Origin: SHVZ01 sp041906305
GTDB taxonomy: Bacteria; Pseudomonadota; Alphaproteobacteria; SHVZ01
DNA: 64,000 nt
Assembly: GCA_041906305.1 (NCBI GenBank)
Contig: JAYRJL010000003.1
Location: 667,704 to 731,703, forward strand
Reading direction: 5' to 3'
This document shows positions 49,248-58,023 of the stretch, in pieces. Both the position numbers and the translations under genes were made by a program. The notes beneath the pieces are model-generated. The model ran no database searches, was not told the DNA's origin, and saw nothing but the letters and a program-made list of their open reading frames with translations. How positions within the stretch are numbered: the stretch's first letter is position 1; the number at the start of each line of letters is the position of its first letter.

Positions 49248-49392
49248 CCCCCTCTCCCGCCGAAGGCGGGGGAGGGTTGGGGTGGGGGCGAGCGGAGCGA
49301 GAAATGGATGCAAGGAGCTCGGCGGCGGACGACCTCGCGATGCTCCGCATCGCTCGCCCCCACCCTGCCCTCCCCCGCTGCGCGGGAGAGGG
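49248..49392. repeat. large inverted repeat of a dispersed palindromic element (REP/MITE-like)
   Basis: The left arm (49248-49293: CCCCCTCTCCCGCCGAAGGC, then GGGGGAGGG and GGTGGGGGCGAGC) recurs as its inverse at 49352-49392 (GCTCGCCCCCACCC, then CCTCCCCCGCTGCGCGGGAG, AGGG). Each arm has its own small hairpin. Fifty-eight bases separate them. The core CTCCCCCGC..GCGGGAGAGGG is a familiar intergenic repeat in many proteobacteria. It lies between the RluC gene start and the end of the DUF429-like gene, with no ORF of its own. Confidence 0.8.
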
Positions 49393-49407
49393 TTCTGAAA
49401 AAGCCTC

Positions 49408-50256
49408 TCATGGCCGCGGCACTCCGAAGATCCATCCTTCCCGCCTCAGCGCATCCTTGTCGTGGCGCGGGGCATCCCACACCCCGTCTTCCGCCGCAAG
49501 GGCCCTCAGCCCCGCCGCCGCGACCAGGGCGTCGGTGTCGTGGTCGGAAGGCGGCTTGCTCCTTGCCTTCGGCGCGCGCGATTTCAGGGCCTTCAGCACG
49601 GTCGCGAGCTCGCCCCAGTCCCGGACTTTCCTGTTTCCGGCCCCGACCCGGCGAAGGAACAGCCGCGGATACATTTCGACCAGCACCGAGCGGCCGGCGA
49701 TGTCCTCGAACGGCCAGGTCGCCGCATGCCCCTTGAGCCTATGGAGCACGCGCATGCCCGCCAACGCGCCGAGCCCCACCTGCTTGGCACCGATCAGCTT
49801 GTAGGGGCTTTCCGGCGCGCCGAGGCCGGCGGCCCGGCAGGCCATCTCGGTCGGCCGGTGCGGCTCGACATAGCCCGGAGGTCGCTTCCCCGCCCGCCAG
49901 AAATCGGCGGCGAAGCGCGGGTCGAGCGCGAAGCCGCCGCCCCAGAGATCGGCAGCCTCGCCGCCGACACCGTCGATCAGCGCCCAGAGGTCGTGCACGT
50001 GAGGATCGGCGTGGTCGAAGTACCGGCCGGCGCGGGCGAACGGCAGCGAGAAGGCGAAATCGAAGCCGACCAGCGCACGCTCGTGCGCCACCAGATTCGC
50101 CACCCAGGCCAATGCCTGCTGACGCGACCAGCGGCGGCCGTCAGGCGGTGACACAAGACCGGGCGCGCCCTTGCCTGGCTCGCAGACGGCGATGGCGATG
50201 CCGCTCGCCTGACGTGCTCCGGACCAGTCGAGACCGGCAAAGCAGGTGAAGCCCAC
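49408..50256 (-). CDS. DUF429-like predicted RNase H-fold protein
   Basis: A 282-residue soluble protein. Acidic residues in GLDWSGARQASGIAIAV, LVGFDFAFSLPFA and PPSDHDTDALVAAAGLRAL fit an RNase H-like/DUF429 active site of three aspartates, as in predicted nucleases. Other conserved-looking stretches are SPYKLIGAKQVGLGAL and RSVLVEMYPRLFLRRVG, also typical of the family. No function is proven for any member. It is adjacent (no gap) to the stop of the molybdenum hydroxylase gene and on the same strand. Confidence 0.7.
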   Translation of the reverse strand: MGFTCFAGLDWSGARQASGIAIAVCEPGKGAPGLVSPPDGRRWSRQQALAWVANLVAHERALVGFDFAFSLPFARAGRYFDHADPHVHDLWALIDGVGGEAADLWGGGFALDPRFAADFWRAGKRPPGYVEPHRPTEMACRAAGLGAPESPYKLIGAKQVGLGALAGMRVLHRLKGHAATWPFEDIAGRSVLVEMYPRLFLRRVGAGNRKVRDWGELATVLKALKSRAPKARSKPPSDHDTDALVAAAGLRALAAEDGVWDAPRHDKDALRREGWIFGVPRP

Positions 50257-52365
50257 CTAGAGCAGCGCCTTCATGACGCGCTCGCGCGTGAACGGCATGT
50301 CGTGGACACGGGTGCCGAGCGCATGCGCCACGGCATTTCCGAGCGCGGCCGCCGTCGGCCCGCAGGTGCATTCGCCGATGCCGAGCGGCGGGTTGCCGTC
50401 GCCGGGGACGAGATCGACCTCGATCTCCGGCACCTCGCTGAAGCGGAGGATCGGATAGCTCTCCCAGTCGAGCGACGAGATGCCGTGCGCATCGAAGCGC
50501 ACCTGCTCCTTCAGCGTCCAGCTGATCGCCTGCACGATCCCGCCTTCGAGCTGGTTCCGCGCGCCATCCGGATTCACGATCGTCCCGGTGTCGGCAACGC
50601 ACCAGACGCGATCGACACGCACCTCCTCGTCAACCGTCACCGCGGCGGCGACGGCGGCATAGGCGGAACGGTTCTTGTACTTGGCGAAGCCGAGGCCGAG
50701 ACCCTTGCCGGTTCCAGACGGCCCGCGCGCGGCCCAGCCGCAGCACTCGGCGAGCCGCTGCAGCAGGCGACGCCCACGCGGATCGGAAAGGATCTCGAGC
50801 CGATAGGCGAGCGGATCCTTGCCTGCACGCGCAGCGAGGTCGTCGATCATCGACTCGATCGCGAAGACATTGGGCAGCGCGCCGAGGCCGCGCAGCGCCG
50901 ACGTACGGACCGGCGGGTTCTGCGTCAGGTGGTGCAGGATCCGGTGCGTCGGCACGTCGTAGAGCGGAATGGCGTTGCGCGTGGCGCCGCCGCCGCGCTC
51001 CGGCAGCGGGTCGCTCGGCTTCGCCGGCGCCGGCGGATCCGCCAGCGCCTCACGCGCGAGCAACGTGCCGCCGCTGCCCGGCCGCTGCACATGCGTCGGG
51101 CTCCAGATCTCGGTCGTCCAGTCGGCCGGATATCCCCTCTCGTCGAGATCGACATGAAGCGTGATCAGCATCGCCGGCCCGACCGGCTCGAAGCCGAACT
51201 CCTCTTCGCGCCGCCAGCGCAGCCGGATTTTTCGACCAGGCATACGCAGCGCGATCACCGCCGCATCCATCGCCGCGTCGTCGGCCCCGTTGTGGCCGTA
51301 GCAGCCGGCGCCATGGAGATGCTTCGCCGTGATGGATTCGATCGGAAGGCCGAGCGCCGCTGCCAGGTTCCGTCGCAGCGGGTGCATGCCCTGGCCATGC
51401 GAATGGACGGTCAGGTGGCCGGCGCGATACTCGGCAATCGCGCAGGACGGCGCCATCGACGCATGCGCGATATAGGGACGCGAGAAGGTGGCTTGCACGA
51501 GATCGCGCGGCGCTGAGGTAGAGGCTGGTGCGCCAAAGGGCCTGTCTTCGCTCGGCTGGCCTTTGAGCCAGGCCCCTTCCTGCATCTCAGGCGTGAGACG
51601 CCGGCGCTTGTCCCAGGTCGCATGCTGCATCCCCGCCACGGCGGCGGCCTCGACGACGCCCTCTTCCTTGCCGACGAAGGCGACGAAGTTGGCATCGCGG
51701 AGGATCTCGAAATCGCCCTTCGCCGTGCGACGGATCGCGGCCTCGTCGAGGGAGACGAGCTCGGCCCCGCGGTTGGGCTGGCGCAGCACCCGTGCATGCA
51801 GCGTGTCGGGAGTGAGGGCGTCGTGAATGAAGGCGGCTCCGCCGCTGACCTTCGCCGGCAGGTCGAGCCGTGGCATCTCCCGGCCGACGACGGCATAGAC
51901 CGTCATGGGCTTCGGCGCGGTCGCACCCGTCACGCTCTGCGTCAGATCGATCTCGCCGGCGACGGCCCAGTAGTCCAGGCCGGTCTCGGCGCCGTTCTGG
52001 AGAAAACGCCCGTCTGCGACGGAGAGATCGGACGGGCTGCAGTTCAGCCGGAGCGCTGCGCGCCCCAGAGCCTTGGCGCGCACCTCTGCGCAGACGAGTT
52101 GGATCGACCGGCCGCCGACTTCGATCGAATGCGAGGAACTCGTATAGAGCTCGTCCGGTCCTTCGTCGGTATCTCCGGAGAGGATGACGACCCGATCATA
52201 GGGAAGGTCGAGTTCCTCGGCGGCGATCTGGCCGAGCGCGGTGACGATACCCTGGCCGATCTCGACCTTGCCGGAGGCGACGCGCACGGTGCGGTCGGGC
52301 AGGAAGCGGATCCAGCGGTCGAGCCTTGGATTGTCGACGAGGCTGGCCGGAAGCGGCGCCGTCAC
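50257..52365 (-). CDS. molybdopterin-binding subunit of a two-subunit molybdenum hydroxylase (IorB-like)
   Basis: A 702-residue aldehyde/xanthine oxidase-family large subunit. Its domains are in the permuted IorB order: VASGKVEIGQGIVTALGQIA, normally found in the second half of xanthine dehydrogenase, comes at the N-terminus. Then VSGGAAFIHDALTPDTLHAR, SFSRPYIAHASMAPSCAIAE-like substrate region and GMHPLRRNLAAALGLP follow, and NPPLGIGECTCGPTAAALGN near the C-terminus holds the catalytic Glu. The start is GTG at 52365, overlapping the stop of the iron-sulfur subunit (GTGA). No FAD subunit is present, as in isoquinoline/aldehyde oxidoreductases that pass electrons to cytochromes. It lacks a Tat signal, so it is probably cytoplasmic. 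Substrate unknown. Confidence 0.87.
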   Translation of the reverse strand: MTAPLPASLVDNPRLDRWIRFLPDRTVRVASGKVEIGQGIVTALGQIAAEELDLPYDRVVILSGDTDEGPDELYTSSSHSIEVGGRSIQLVCAEVRAKALGRAALRLNCSPSDLSVADGRFLQNGAETGLDYWAVAGEIDLTQSVTGATAPKPMTVYAVVGREMPRLDLPAKVSGGAAFIHDALTPDTLHARVLRQPNRGAELVSLDEAAIRRTAKGDFEILRDANFVAFVGKEEGVVEAAAVAGMQHATWDKRRRLTPEMQEGAWLKGQPSEDRPFGAPASTSAPRDLVQATFSRPYIAHASMAPSCAIAEYRAGHLTVHSHGQGMHPLRRNLAAALGLPIESITAKHLHGAGCYGHNGADDAAMDAAVIALRMPGRKIRLRWRREEEFGFEPVGPAMLITLHVDLDERGYPADWTTEIWSPTHVQRPGSGGTLLAREALADPPAPAKPSDPLPERGGGATRNAIPLYDVPTHRILHHLTQNPPVRTSALRGLGALPNVFAIESMIDDLAARAGKDPLAYRLEILSDPRGRRLLQRLAECCGWAARGPSGTGKGLGLGFAKYKNRSAYAAVAAAVTVDEEVRVDRVWCVADTGTIVNPDGARNQLEGGIVQAISWTLKEQVRFDAHGISSLDWESYPILRFSEVPEIEVDLVPGDGNPPLGIGECTCGPTAAALGNAVAHALGTRVHDMPFTRERVMKALL

Positions 52366-52832
52366 CGCTCGCCCCGCATCAGGGCTGCAGCGCGCTCGAC
52401 AGCCTTCAGGATGCGCGGCTGCGAGCCGCATCGGCAGAGATGCCTGTCCAGCGCGGCGACGATCTCGCTCCGGCTCGGCCGGGGATTGCGGTCCAGCAGC
52501 GCCTTGGCCGAGATCAGGATGCCGGAAAGGCAGTAGCCGCACTGCCCGGCCTGCTCGTCGAGGAAAGCCTGCTGCAAAGGATGCAGCGTGCCGTTCGTGC
52601 CCAATCCCTCGATCGTCGTGACGCTGTGGCCGGCGACGGTCGCCACATCGCGGCTGCAGGCCTGCATAGGCTCGCCGTCGATCAGCACCATGCAGCTGCC
52701 GCATTGCTCGAGCCCGCAGCCGAAGCGCGAGCCGACGAGGCCGAGTTGATTGCGCAAGACCTCAAGCAGCGAGACCGTGCCGTCGACCTCCACCGTCCGC
52801 GCCTTGCCGTTGACGGTCAGAACGACGCTCAT
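52362..52832 (-). CDS. (2Fe-2S) subunit of molybdenum hydroxylase (IorA-like)
   Basis: A 156-residue electron-transfer subunit with two [2Fe-2S] clusters. The N-terminal plant-ferredoxin cluster is in SRFGCGLEQCGSCMVLIDGE (C-x4-C-x2-C, then a fourth Cys in MQACSRD). The second, all-alpha domain has GQCGYCLSGILISAKALLD and DRHLCRCGSQPRILKAVER. Length and motifs match CoxS/IorA. The ATG at 52832 overlaps the rarA stop and its stop overlaps the large-subunit start, so the three genes form one translational chain. Confidence 0.93.
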   Translation of the reverse strand: MSVVLTVNGKARTVEVDGTVSLLEVLRNQLGLVGSRFGCGLEQCGSCMVLIDGEPMQACSRDVATVAGHSVTTIEGLGTNGTLHPLQQAFLDEQAGQCGYCLSGILISAKALLDRNPRPSRSEIVAALDRHLCRCGSQPRILKAVERAAALMRGER

Positions 52833-54130
52833 TCGTCCTGCTTCCGCTCGCGCAGCTTCGTCCAGTAGTCGAGACGCTTCTTGATCTCGCGCTCGAAGCC
52901 GCGCTCGACCGGCGTATAGAACTCCCGCCGGCTCATGCCGTCGGGGAAGTAGTTCTTGCCGGAGAACCCTTCCTCGGTGTCGTGGTCGTAGGCGTAGTCT
53001 TTGCCGTATCCCAGATTCTTCATCAGCTTGGTCGGCGCGTTCAGGATGTGCATCGGCGGCATCAGCGAGCCGGTCTCCTTCGCCGATCGCATCGCCGCCC
53101 CATATGCCTTGTAGGCCGCGTTCGACTTCGGTGCCGTCGCCAGATAGAGCACGGCCTGGGCGATCGCGAGCTCGCCCTCGGGCGAGCCCAGGCGCTCGTA
53201 GACGTCCCAAGCGGCCACCGCCTGGTGCATCGCCTCGGGATCGGCGAGCCCCACATCCTCGACCGCGAAGCGCACGACGCGACGCGCGATGTAGCGCGGG
53301 TCCTCGCCGCCGGCGAGCATGCGGGCGAGCCAGTAGAGCGCGGCGTCCGCGTCGGAGCCGCGCATCGACTTGTGCAGCGCGCTGATCAGGTTGTAGTGGC
53401 CTTCCCGGTCCTTGTCGTAGACCGGCGCGCGGCGTTGCACCGTCGCCATCAGCTTCGCCGCATCCAGCGTGACGTTCGCCGGCAGGCGCTCGACCTCGTC
53501 GACGAGGTTCAGGAGGAAGCGCCCGTCGCCGTCGGCCATCGCCTTGAGCGCGTCGCGGGCCTCCGGCGTCAGCGGCAGCTTGCGGCCGAGATCCGCCTCG
53601 GCCTTGGCGAGGAGCGTCTCCAAGGCCGGATCGTCGAGGCGTTTCAGCACGAAGACCTGGCAACGCGACAACAGCGCCGCGTTGAGCTCGAAGGACGGGT
53701 TCTCGGTGGTGGCGCCGATCAGGATCACCGTGCCGTCTTCGACATAGGGCAGGAATCCGTCCTGCTGCGAGCGGTTGAAGCGGTGGATCTCGTCGACGAA
53801 CAGCAGCGTGCCGCCGCCTGAAGCACGGCGACCCTTCGCCGCCTCGAACACCTTCCTCAGGTCGGCGACGCCCGAGAACACGGCCGATAGCGGCTCGAAA
53901 TGAAGATCCGTGGCGTCGGCCAGGAGCCGGGCGATCGTCGTCTTGCCGCAGCCGGGCGGGCCCCACAGCACCATCGAGGCGAGCCGGCCGGAGGCGACCA
54001 TGCGGCCGATCGGCCCATCCGGCCCGATCAGGTGATCCTGACCCGCGACCTCGTCGAGGCGTTTCGGCCGAAGGCGGTCGGCGAGAGGCCGCGGCGCCGC
54101 AGCCTCGAACAGGCCGCCCTGCGGCCTCAT
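52829..54130 (-). CDS. rarA: replication-associated recombination protein A (AAA+ ATPase)
   Basis: A 433-residue AAA+ ATPase of the RarA/MgsA/WRNIP1 family that acts at stalled replication forks. N-terminal PLADRLRPKRLDEVAGQDHL is the family signature. Walker A is MVLWGPPGCGKTTIARLLAD, Walker B LLFVDEIHRFNRSQQDGFLP, and sensor 1 ILIGATTENPSFELNAALLS. The C-terminal tetramerisation part includes RGSDADAALYWLARMLAGGE, MPPMHILNAPTKLMK and YFPDGMSRREFYTPVERGFE. Its start overlaps the stop of the upstream degP-like gene by four bases. Confidence 0.96.
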   Translation of the reverse strand: MRPQGGLFEAAAPRPLADRLRPKRLDEVAGQDHLIGPDGPIGRMVASGRLASMVLWGPPGCGKTTIARLLADATDLHFEPLSAVFSGVADLRKVFEAAKGRRASGGGTLLFVDEIHRFNRSQQDGFLPYVEDGTVILIGATTENPSFELNAALLSRCQVFVLKRLDDPALETLLAKAEADLGRKLPLTPEARDALKAMADGDGRFLLNLVDEVERLPANVTLDAAKLMATVQRRAPVYDKDREGHYNLISALHKSMRGSDADAALYWLARMLAGGEDPRYIARRVVRFAVEDVGLADPEAMHQAVAAWDVYERLGSPEGELAIAQAVLYLATAPKSNAAYKAYGAAMRSAKETGSLMPPMHILNAPTKLMKNLGYGKDYAYDHDTEEGFSGKNYFPDGMSRREFYTPVERGFEREIKKRLDYWTKLRERKQDE

Positions 54131-55548
54131 CCCTGCACCCGCACGTTCATCACACGATCGCCGCGCTTGATCGCGAGACGCCAGCTCTCGCGCTCGCCGC
54201 CGAGCGCCCGGCGCAGGGCGTCGACGGAAGCGATCTCGGCATCGTTGACCTTGACGATGATGTCGCCGGCCTGGAGACCGAGGCGCTGGGCGACCGAACC
54301 CTGGCGAAGCTGCATCACGATCACGCCGCGGCTGGTGCCTTCCAGACCCAGCTCCTCGGCCAGCGCCGGGGAGAGATTGGCGACCGTGGCGCCGGAAAAC
54401 GGATGGCGGCCCTGCAGCGGCGTGCTCTGGCGCGGCGGATCCTCGGGCGGGGCCTCGAGCGCGACCGTGTGCCGCCGCTCCAGACCCTGGCGGATCACGC
54501 CGAGTTGCGCCATGCCGCCGACGCCGAGCGTGCCGATGCGGAACTTGAGCGCCTGCGGATCCTCGACCTCGCGGCCGTCGATCGAAAGGATGATGTCACC
54601 GACCTTGAGGCCGGCGCGCGCCGCCGGGCTGTTCGGCACGACATTGTCGAGGATCACGCCGCCGGGCCGGCTGAGGCCGAGGGAGGATGCCACATCGGGG
54701 CCGACTGCCTGGCCACTGGCGCCGAACCAGGGCCGGATCACCCGGCCGCCGCCGACCAGGCCGGCGACCACGGCGCGCACCATGTTGGCCGGCACGGCGA
54801 AGCCGATGCCGACCGAGCCGCCGCTCTGCGAGTAGATCGCGGTGTTGATGCCGATGACCTTGCCGTCCATGTCGAGCAGGGCGCCGCCGGAGTTGCCCGG
54901 GTTGATCGCGGCATCGGTCTGGATGAAGAAGCGATAGTCGGAGATGCCGACCATCGTGCGGGCGGTCGCCGACACGATGCCGCTGGTCACCGTCTGGCCG
55001 ACGCCGAACGGATTGCCGATCGCGAGCACGAGGTCTCCGACCTCGATGCCGTCGGAGTCGCCGAGCTCGAGCGTCGGCAGCCCTTCGGCCGGCGCCTGCA
55101 CGCGCAACACGGCGAGGTCGGTTCGCTCGTCGGACCCGACCAGCGTCGCCTCGAGTTCGCGGCGGTCGTAGAGCACGACCCGGATCTCGTCGGCGCCTTT
55201 GATCACGTGGTGGTTGGTAATGATGATTCCGTCCTTGCGGACGATCACCCCGGATCCGAGCGAGTTCTGCTCACGCTGCTGCTCTCCGCCGAGCTGGTCG
55301 CCGAAGAAGCGGCGGAAGAACGGATCGTTCATCAGCGGCGAAGCCCGCTCGCGGATGACCTTCCGGGTGAAGACGTTGACGACGGCCGGGGCCGAGCGCT
55401 TCACCAGCGGCGAGAAGGACTGGAGGATCTGGGCGCGGCTGTCGGGCACCTGACGGATGCCCGGAACGACCGGCGTCTGCGCCTGGGCGGGCGCTGGCGA
55501 GGATCCAAGCGCGGCGACGGCCAGGAGCAGGAAAGAGAGCCACTTCAT
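54127..55548 (-). CDS. Do-family periplasmic serine protease (DegP/DegQ-like)
   Basis: A 473-residue HtrA protease and chaperone for periplasmic quality control. The signal peptide covers residues 1-23 (MKWLSFLLLAVAALGSSPAP, AQA). The catalytic triad is visible: His in IIITNHHVIKGADEI, Asp in DERTDLAVLRVQAP and Ser in INPGNSGGALLDMDGKVIGI. Two PDZ domains follow (VVPNSPAARAGLKVGDIILS; GSVAQRLGLQAGDIIVKVND). The protease is followed without a gap by rarA. Between the His and the Asp the chain is normal, so it should be active. DegP and DegQ cannot be told apart here. Confidence 0.94.
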   Translation of the reverse strand: MKWLSFLLLAVAALGSSPAPAQAQTPVVPGIRQVPDSRAQILQSFSPLVKRSAPAVVNVFTRKVIRERASPLMNDPFFRRFFGDQLGGEQQREQNSLGSGVIVRKDGIIITNHHVIKGADEIRVVLYDRRELEATLVGSDERTDLAVLRVQAPAEGLPTLELGDSDGIEVGDLVLAIGNPFGVGQTVTSGIVSATARTMVGISDYRFFIQTDAAINPGNSGGALLDMDGKVIGINTAIYSQSGGSVGIGFAVPANMVRAVVAGLVGGGRVIRPWFGASGQAVGPDVASSLGLSRPGGVILDNVVPNSPAARAGLKVGDIILSIDGREVEDPQALKFRIGTLGVGGMAQLGVIRQGLERRHTVALEAPPEDPPRQSTPLQGRHPFSGATVANLSPALAEELGLEGTSRGVIVMQLRQGSVAQRLGLQAGDIIVKVNDAEIASVDALRRALGGERESWRLAIKRGDRVMNVRVQG

Positions 55549-55602
55549 GGCCGGAAATGTAGTGCCTGGAGCGGCTCCTTCCCAGGGCCGCGAGACGCAG
55601 AA

Positions 55603-56952
55603 TCAGCCGGTCTTTCCCGAACCCGCCATCGCGGGCGCTGCGGCTACGTCGCGGCTATCGCGGGCCCGTTCCGCCTGCCGGCGACCCAGCCAGAGGCTGG
55701 AGATCACCCAGGCGATCGAGAGCGGCACGGCCACCACCGAAATCCCGGTCATGCCGAGGCCGAGAAAGCCCATCAGCGCATAGGACCAGCTGCCGACCTG
55801 GTCGCCTAGGCGATAGACCACCGTGTCGATGAAGTTCTTGGACTTGTACTTGTCTTCGCGGCTGACGACCGTGAACAGGATTTCCCGCGTCGGTCGCGCC
55901 AGCGCGAAGTTGCCGACGCGGCGTGAGACCTGGAAGGCGACCAGGACGCCGACCGCCGGCACCATCGCCAGCGTGGCGAAGCCCAGCACATTGAAGAGCG
56001 GCAGGGCCGCCAGGGTGATGGCGACGCCGAGCGCGCCCAGGATCCGGCTGGTCAGGAAGACCTGGAAGACCAGGGTCAACACGTTCACCAGGAGGTCGAT
56101 GCGGGCGAAGAACGCGGTCCTGGCGGCACGGTCGGCGAAGGCGTCGGCGGCGATCTGCGCCTGAAGGAAGTAGAGGAAGGTCGAGGTGATCGCATAGATC
56201 AGGATGTAGAGGCCGATGTTCAGCAGGTAGGGCGAGCGCGCCGTGTGGGTCAGACCGGCCAGGACGCCGCCGCCGATCGGCGCCTCGTCGGCTTTCGCCT
56301 CGGCCGGCGACCGCCGTAGCCCCTCGGCCAGCCGCGACAGCCTCCGGACGCTGAAGACGCCGAGTTCCAGCAGAAGGATCGACGCCGCCAGCAGCGCGGT
56401 CGCCCCGACCGTCTGCACCATCGAGGCGGTGATGCTCGAGCCCAGTATGGCGCCGACGGTGGCGCCTGCCGCAATCAGGCCGAACAGGCGCTTTCCCTGC
56501 TCGGAGTCGAAGACGTCGACCATCAGCGCCCAGAACACCGACACCACGAACAGATTGAAGACCGAGGCCCAGATGAAGAAGGCGCGCCCGAGCCAGACGT
56601 TCTGGGTCTCTGTCGAGAGCGCCAGCAGGCCCATGAAGACCAGCAGGTTCGCCATGAAGAACCGGTAGGTCACGGCGATGAAGCGCTCGCGCGTGAGCTT
56701 CCGCACCAGGGCGGCGAAGGGCGGGTTCGCCGCCAGCATCACCAGGAGGGTGCCGGTGAACAGCCATTGCAGGTTGTTGACGCCGCCCTGCACGCCCATC
56801 TCGTCGCGGATCGGGCGGATGACGTAGTAGGCGGACAGCACCGAGAAGACGTAGAGGAGCGACCAGCCGAGCGCCGCGACCTCGCGCGGCTGGACCATCA
56901 CCGCGCGGTTGAGCAGGCGATGGAGGAAGCCCGCCTCCGCCTCAGGCTGCAT
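55603..56952 (-). CDS. NTP/NDP translocase-like MFS-fold transporter
   Basis: A 449-residue inner-membrane protein with about 12 helices. The N-terminal SAYYVIRPIRDEMGVQGGVN and the VFWALMVDVFDSEQGKRLFG loop (with the G-L-I-A-A-G-A-T-V-G-A-I-L-G-S helix) are the hallmarks of the NTP/NDP exchange family to which obligate parasite ADP/ATP translocases belong. Free-living proteobacteria carry such relatives with unknown substrate. The conserved C-terminal KYKSKNFIDTVVYRLGDQVG is also present. It overlaps the aldo/keto reductase gene by 11 bases. Confidence 0.85.
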   Translation of the reverse strand: MQPEAEAGFLHRLLNRAVMVQPREVAALGWSLLYVFSVLSAYYVIRPIRDEMGVQGGVNNLQWLFTGTLLVMLAANPPFAALVRKLTRERFIAVTYRFFMANLLVFMGLLALSTETQNVWLGRAFFIWASVFNLFVVSVFWALMVDVFDSEQGKRLFGLIAAGATVGAILGSSITASMVQTVGATALLAASILLLELGVFSVRRLSRLAEGLRRSPAEAKADEAPIGGGVLAGLTHTARSPYLLNIGLYILIYAITSTFLYFLQAQIAADAFADRAARTAFFARIDLLVNVLTLVFQVFLTSRILGALGVAITLAALPLFNVLGFATLAMVPAVGVLVAFQVSRRVGNFALARPTREILFTVVSREDKYKSKNFIDTVVYRLGDQVGSWSYALMGFLGLGMTGISVVAVPLSIAWVISSLWLGRRQAERARDSRDVAAAPAMAGSGKTG

Positions 56953-57859
56953 CGATGAATGTCTCCATGCGCTTCCTCATCGCCGCGTCCGGCAGGCGGC
57001 CCTGGGACGCACCGACGTTGTCGTCGACGTATTCGGCCTTGGCCATGCCGGGAATGGCGCAGGTCACCGCATCATTGCCGACGATGTATTTCAGGAAGAA
57101 CTGCGCCCAGCTCCTGCAGTCGAACTCGGCCGCCCAATCCGGCAGGGGCTTGCCCTGGACCGCGCTGAAAAGGCGGCCGCGGCCGAAGGGCAGGTTGATC
57201 ATCACGCCCATGCCGCGGTCCTTGGCCAGCGGGATGATCCGGTCGTGGGCGTTGCGGTTGTCGAGGGCGTAGTCGATCTGGATGAAGTCGAGCGCCTCGC
57301 GCTTCATCACCGCCTCGAAGTCTGCGTACTGGTTCTCGAAGGACGAGGTGATGCCGACGTAGCGGATGCGCCCTGCCGCCTTGAGGTCGCGCAAGGTCTT
57401 CAGGTGCACGTCGGTGTCGCGGAGATTGTGAACGGCGACCAGGTCGAGCTTCGCCGTCTTGTACTTCTTGAACGACGCCTCGATCTGCTGCACGCCGGCC
57501 TCGCGGCCCGAGATGCTGACCTTGGTCGCGAGAAACAGGCCGTCTCGGATCTTGAGTTCGTCGACGAGATCGCCGACCACCTGCTCGGCGGTGCCGTAGC
57601 TCGGCGAGGAGTCGATCACCGTCAGCCCCACCTGCTTGAAGCGCCGGACCGTGTCGCGGAGCGGCGCGAGGTCAGCCACGCTCGAAACCGCCTCGTAGCG
57701 CCGGGCGGTACCGAGCCCGATCGCCGGCAGCTCCTCGCCGGTGGACGGGATCCTGCGCTTGATCAGCGCAGCCCCCTGAGCGCCAGCCGGAACGGGAAGC
57801 AGGGACGAGGCCGAGACGGCGGCGAGGCCGGCCAGCGCCTCTCGACGACTGATGCGCAT
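56942..57859 (-). CDS. Tat-exported aldo/keto reductase
   Basis: A 305-residue AKR with an N-terminal twin-arginine signal (MRISRREALAGLAAVSASSL, cleavage near AGAQG), so it probably works in the periplasm. The AKR tetrad is present: Asp and Tyr in VIDSSPSYGTAEQVVGDL, Lys in LFLATKVSISGRE, and His in DLVAVHNLRDT. The NADPH-binding C-terminal part is shorter than usual, with DAVTCAIPGMAKAEYVDDNV. Tat export fits a pre-folded, cofactor-loaded reductase. Its start lies 110 bases from the rplQ terminator; a promoter must be between. Confidence 0.88.
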   Translation of the reverse strand: MRISRREALAGLAAVSASSLLPVPAGAQGAALIKRRIPSTGEELPAIGLGTARRYEAVSSVADLAPLRDTVRRFKQVGLTVIDSSPSYGTAEQVVGDLVDELKIRDGLFLATKVSISGREAGVQQIEASFKKYKTAKLDLVAVHNLRDTDVHLKTLRDLKAAGRIRYVGITSSFENQYADFEAVMKREALDFIQIDYALDNRNAHDRIIPLAKDRGMGVMINLPFGRGRLFSAVQGKPLPDWAAEFDCRSWAQFFLKYIVGNDAVTCAIPGMAKAEYVDDNVGASQGRLPDAAMRKRMETFIDAA

Positions 57860-57969
57860 GAAACCTCCTGGGCGCCCTTGTGAGCGGGCTTGAAGGATCA
57901 GTGTCTCGCAGCCGTCATATTTTGTACACGCAGGCGCCCGTCACGATCCTGCGCGGTGCCCGAAAGCAG

Positions 57970-57997
57970 AAAGGGCGGATCCGAGGATCCGCCCTTT
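57970..57997 (-). terminator. rho-independent terminator of the spc/alpha ribosomal operon
   Basis: A perfect 13-bp inverted repeat (AAAGGGCGGATCC at 57970-57982 and its complement at 57985-57997) with a two-base centre lies 26 bases after the rplQ stop. Reading leftward the stem is followed by the T-rich TTTCTGCTTTC. It marks the end of the ribosomal transcript. Confidence 0.82.
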
Positions 57998-58023
57998 CCA
58001 GGCATCGTATGTCCGACCGGAGG

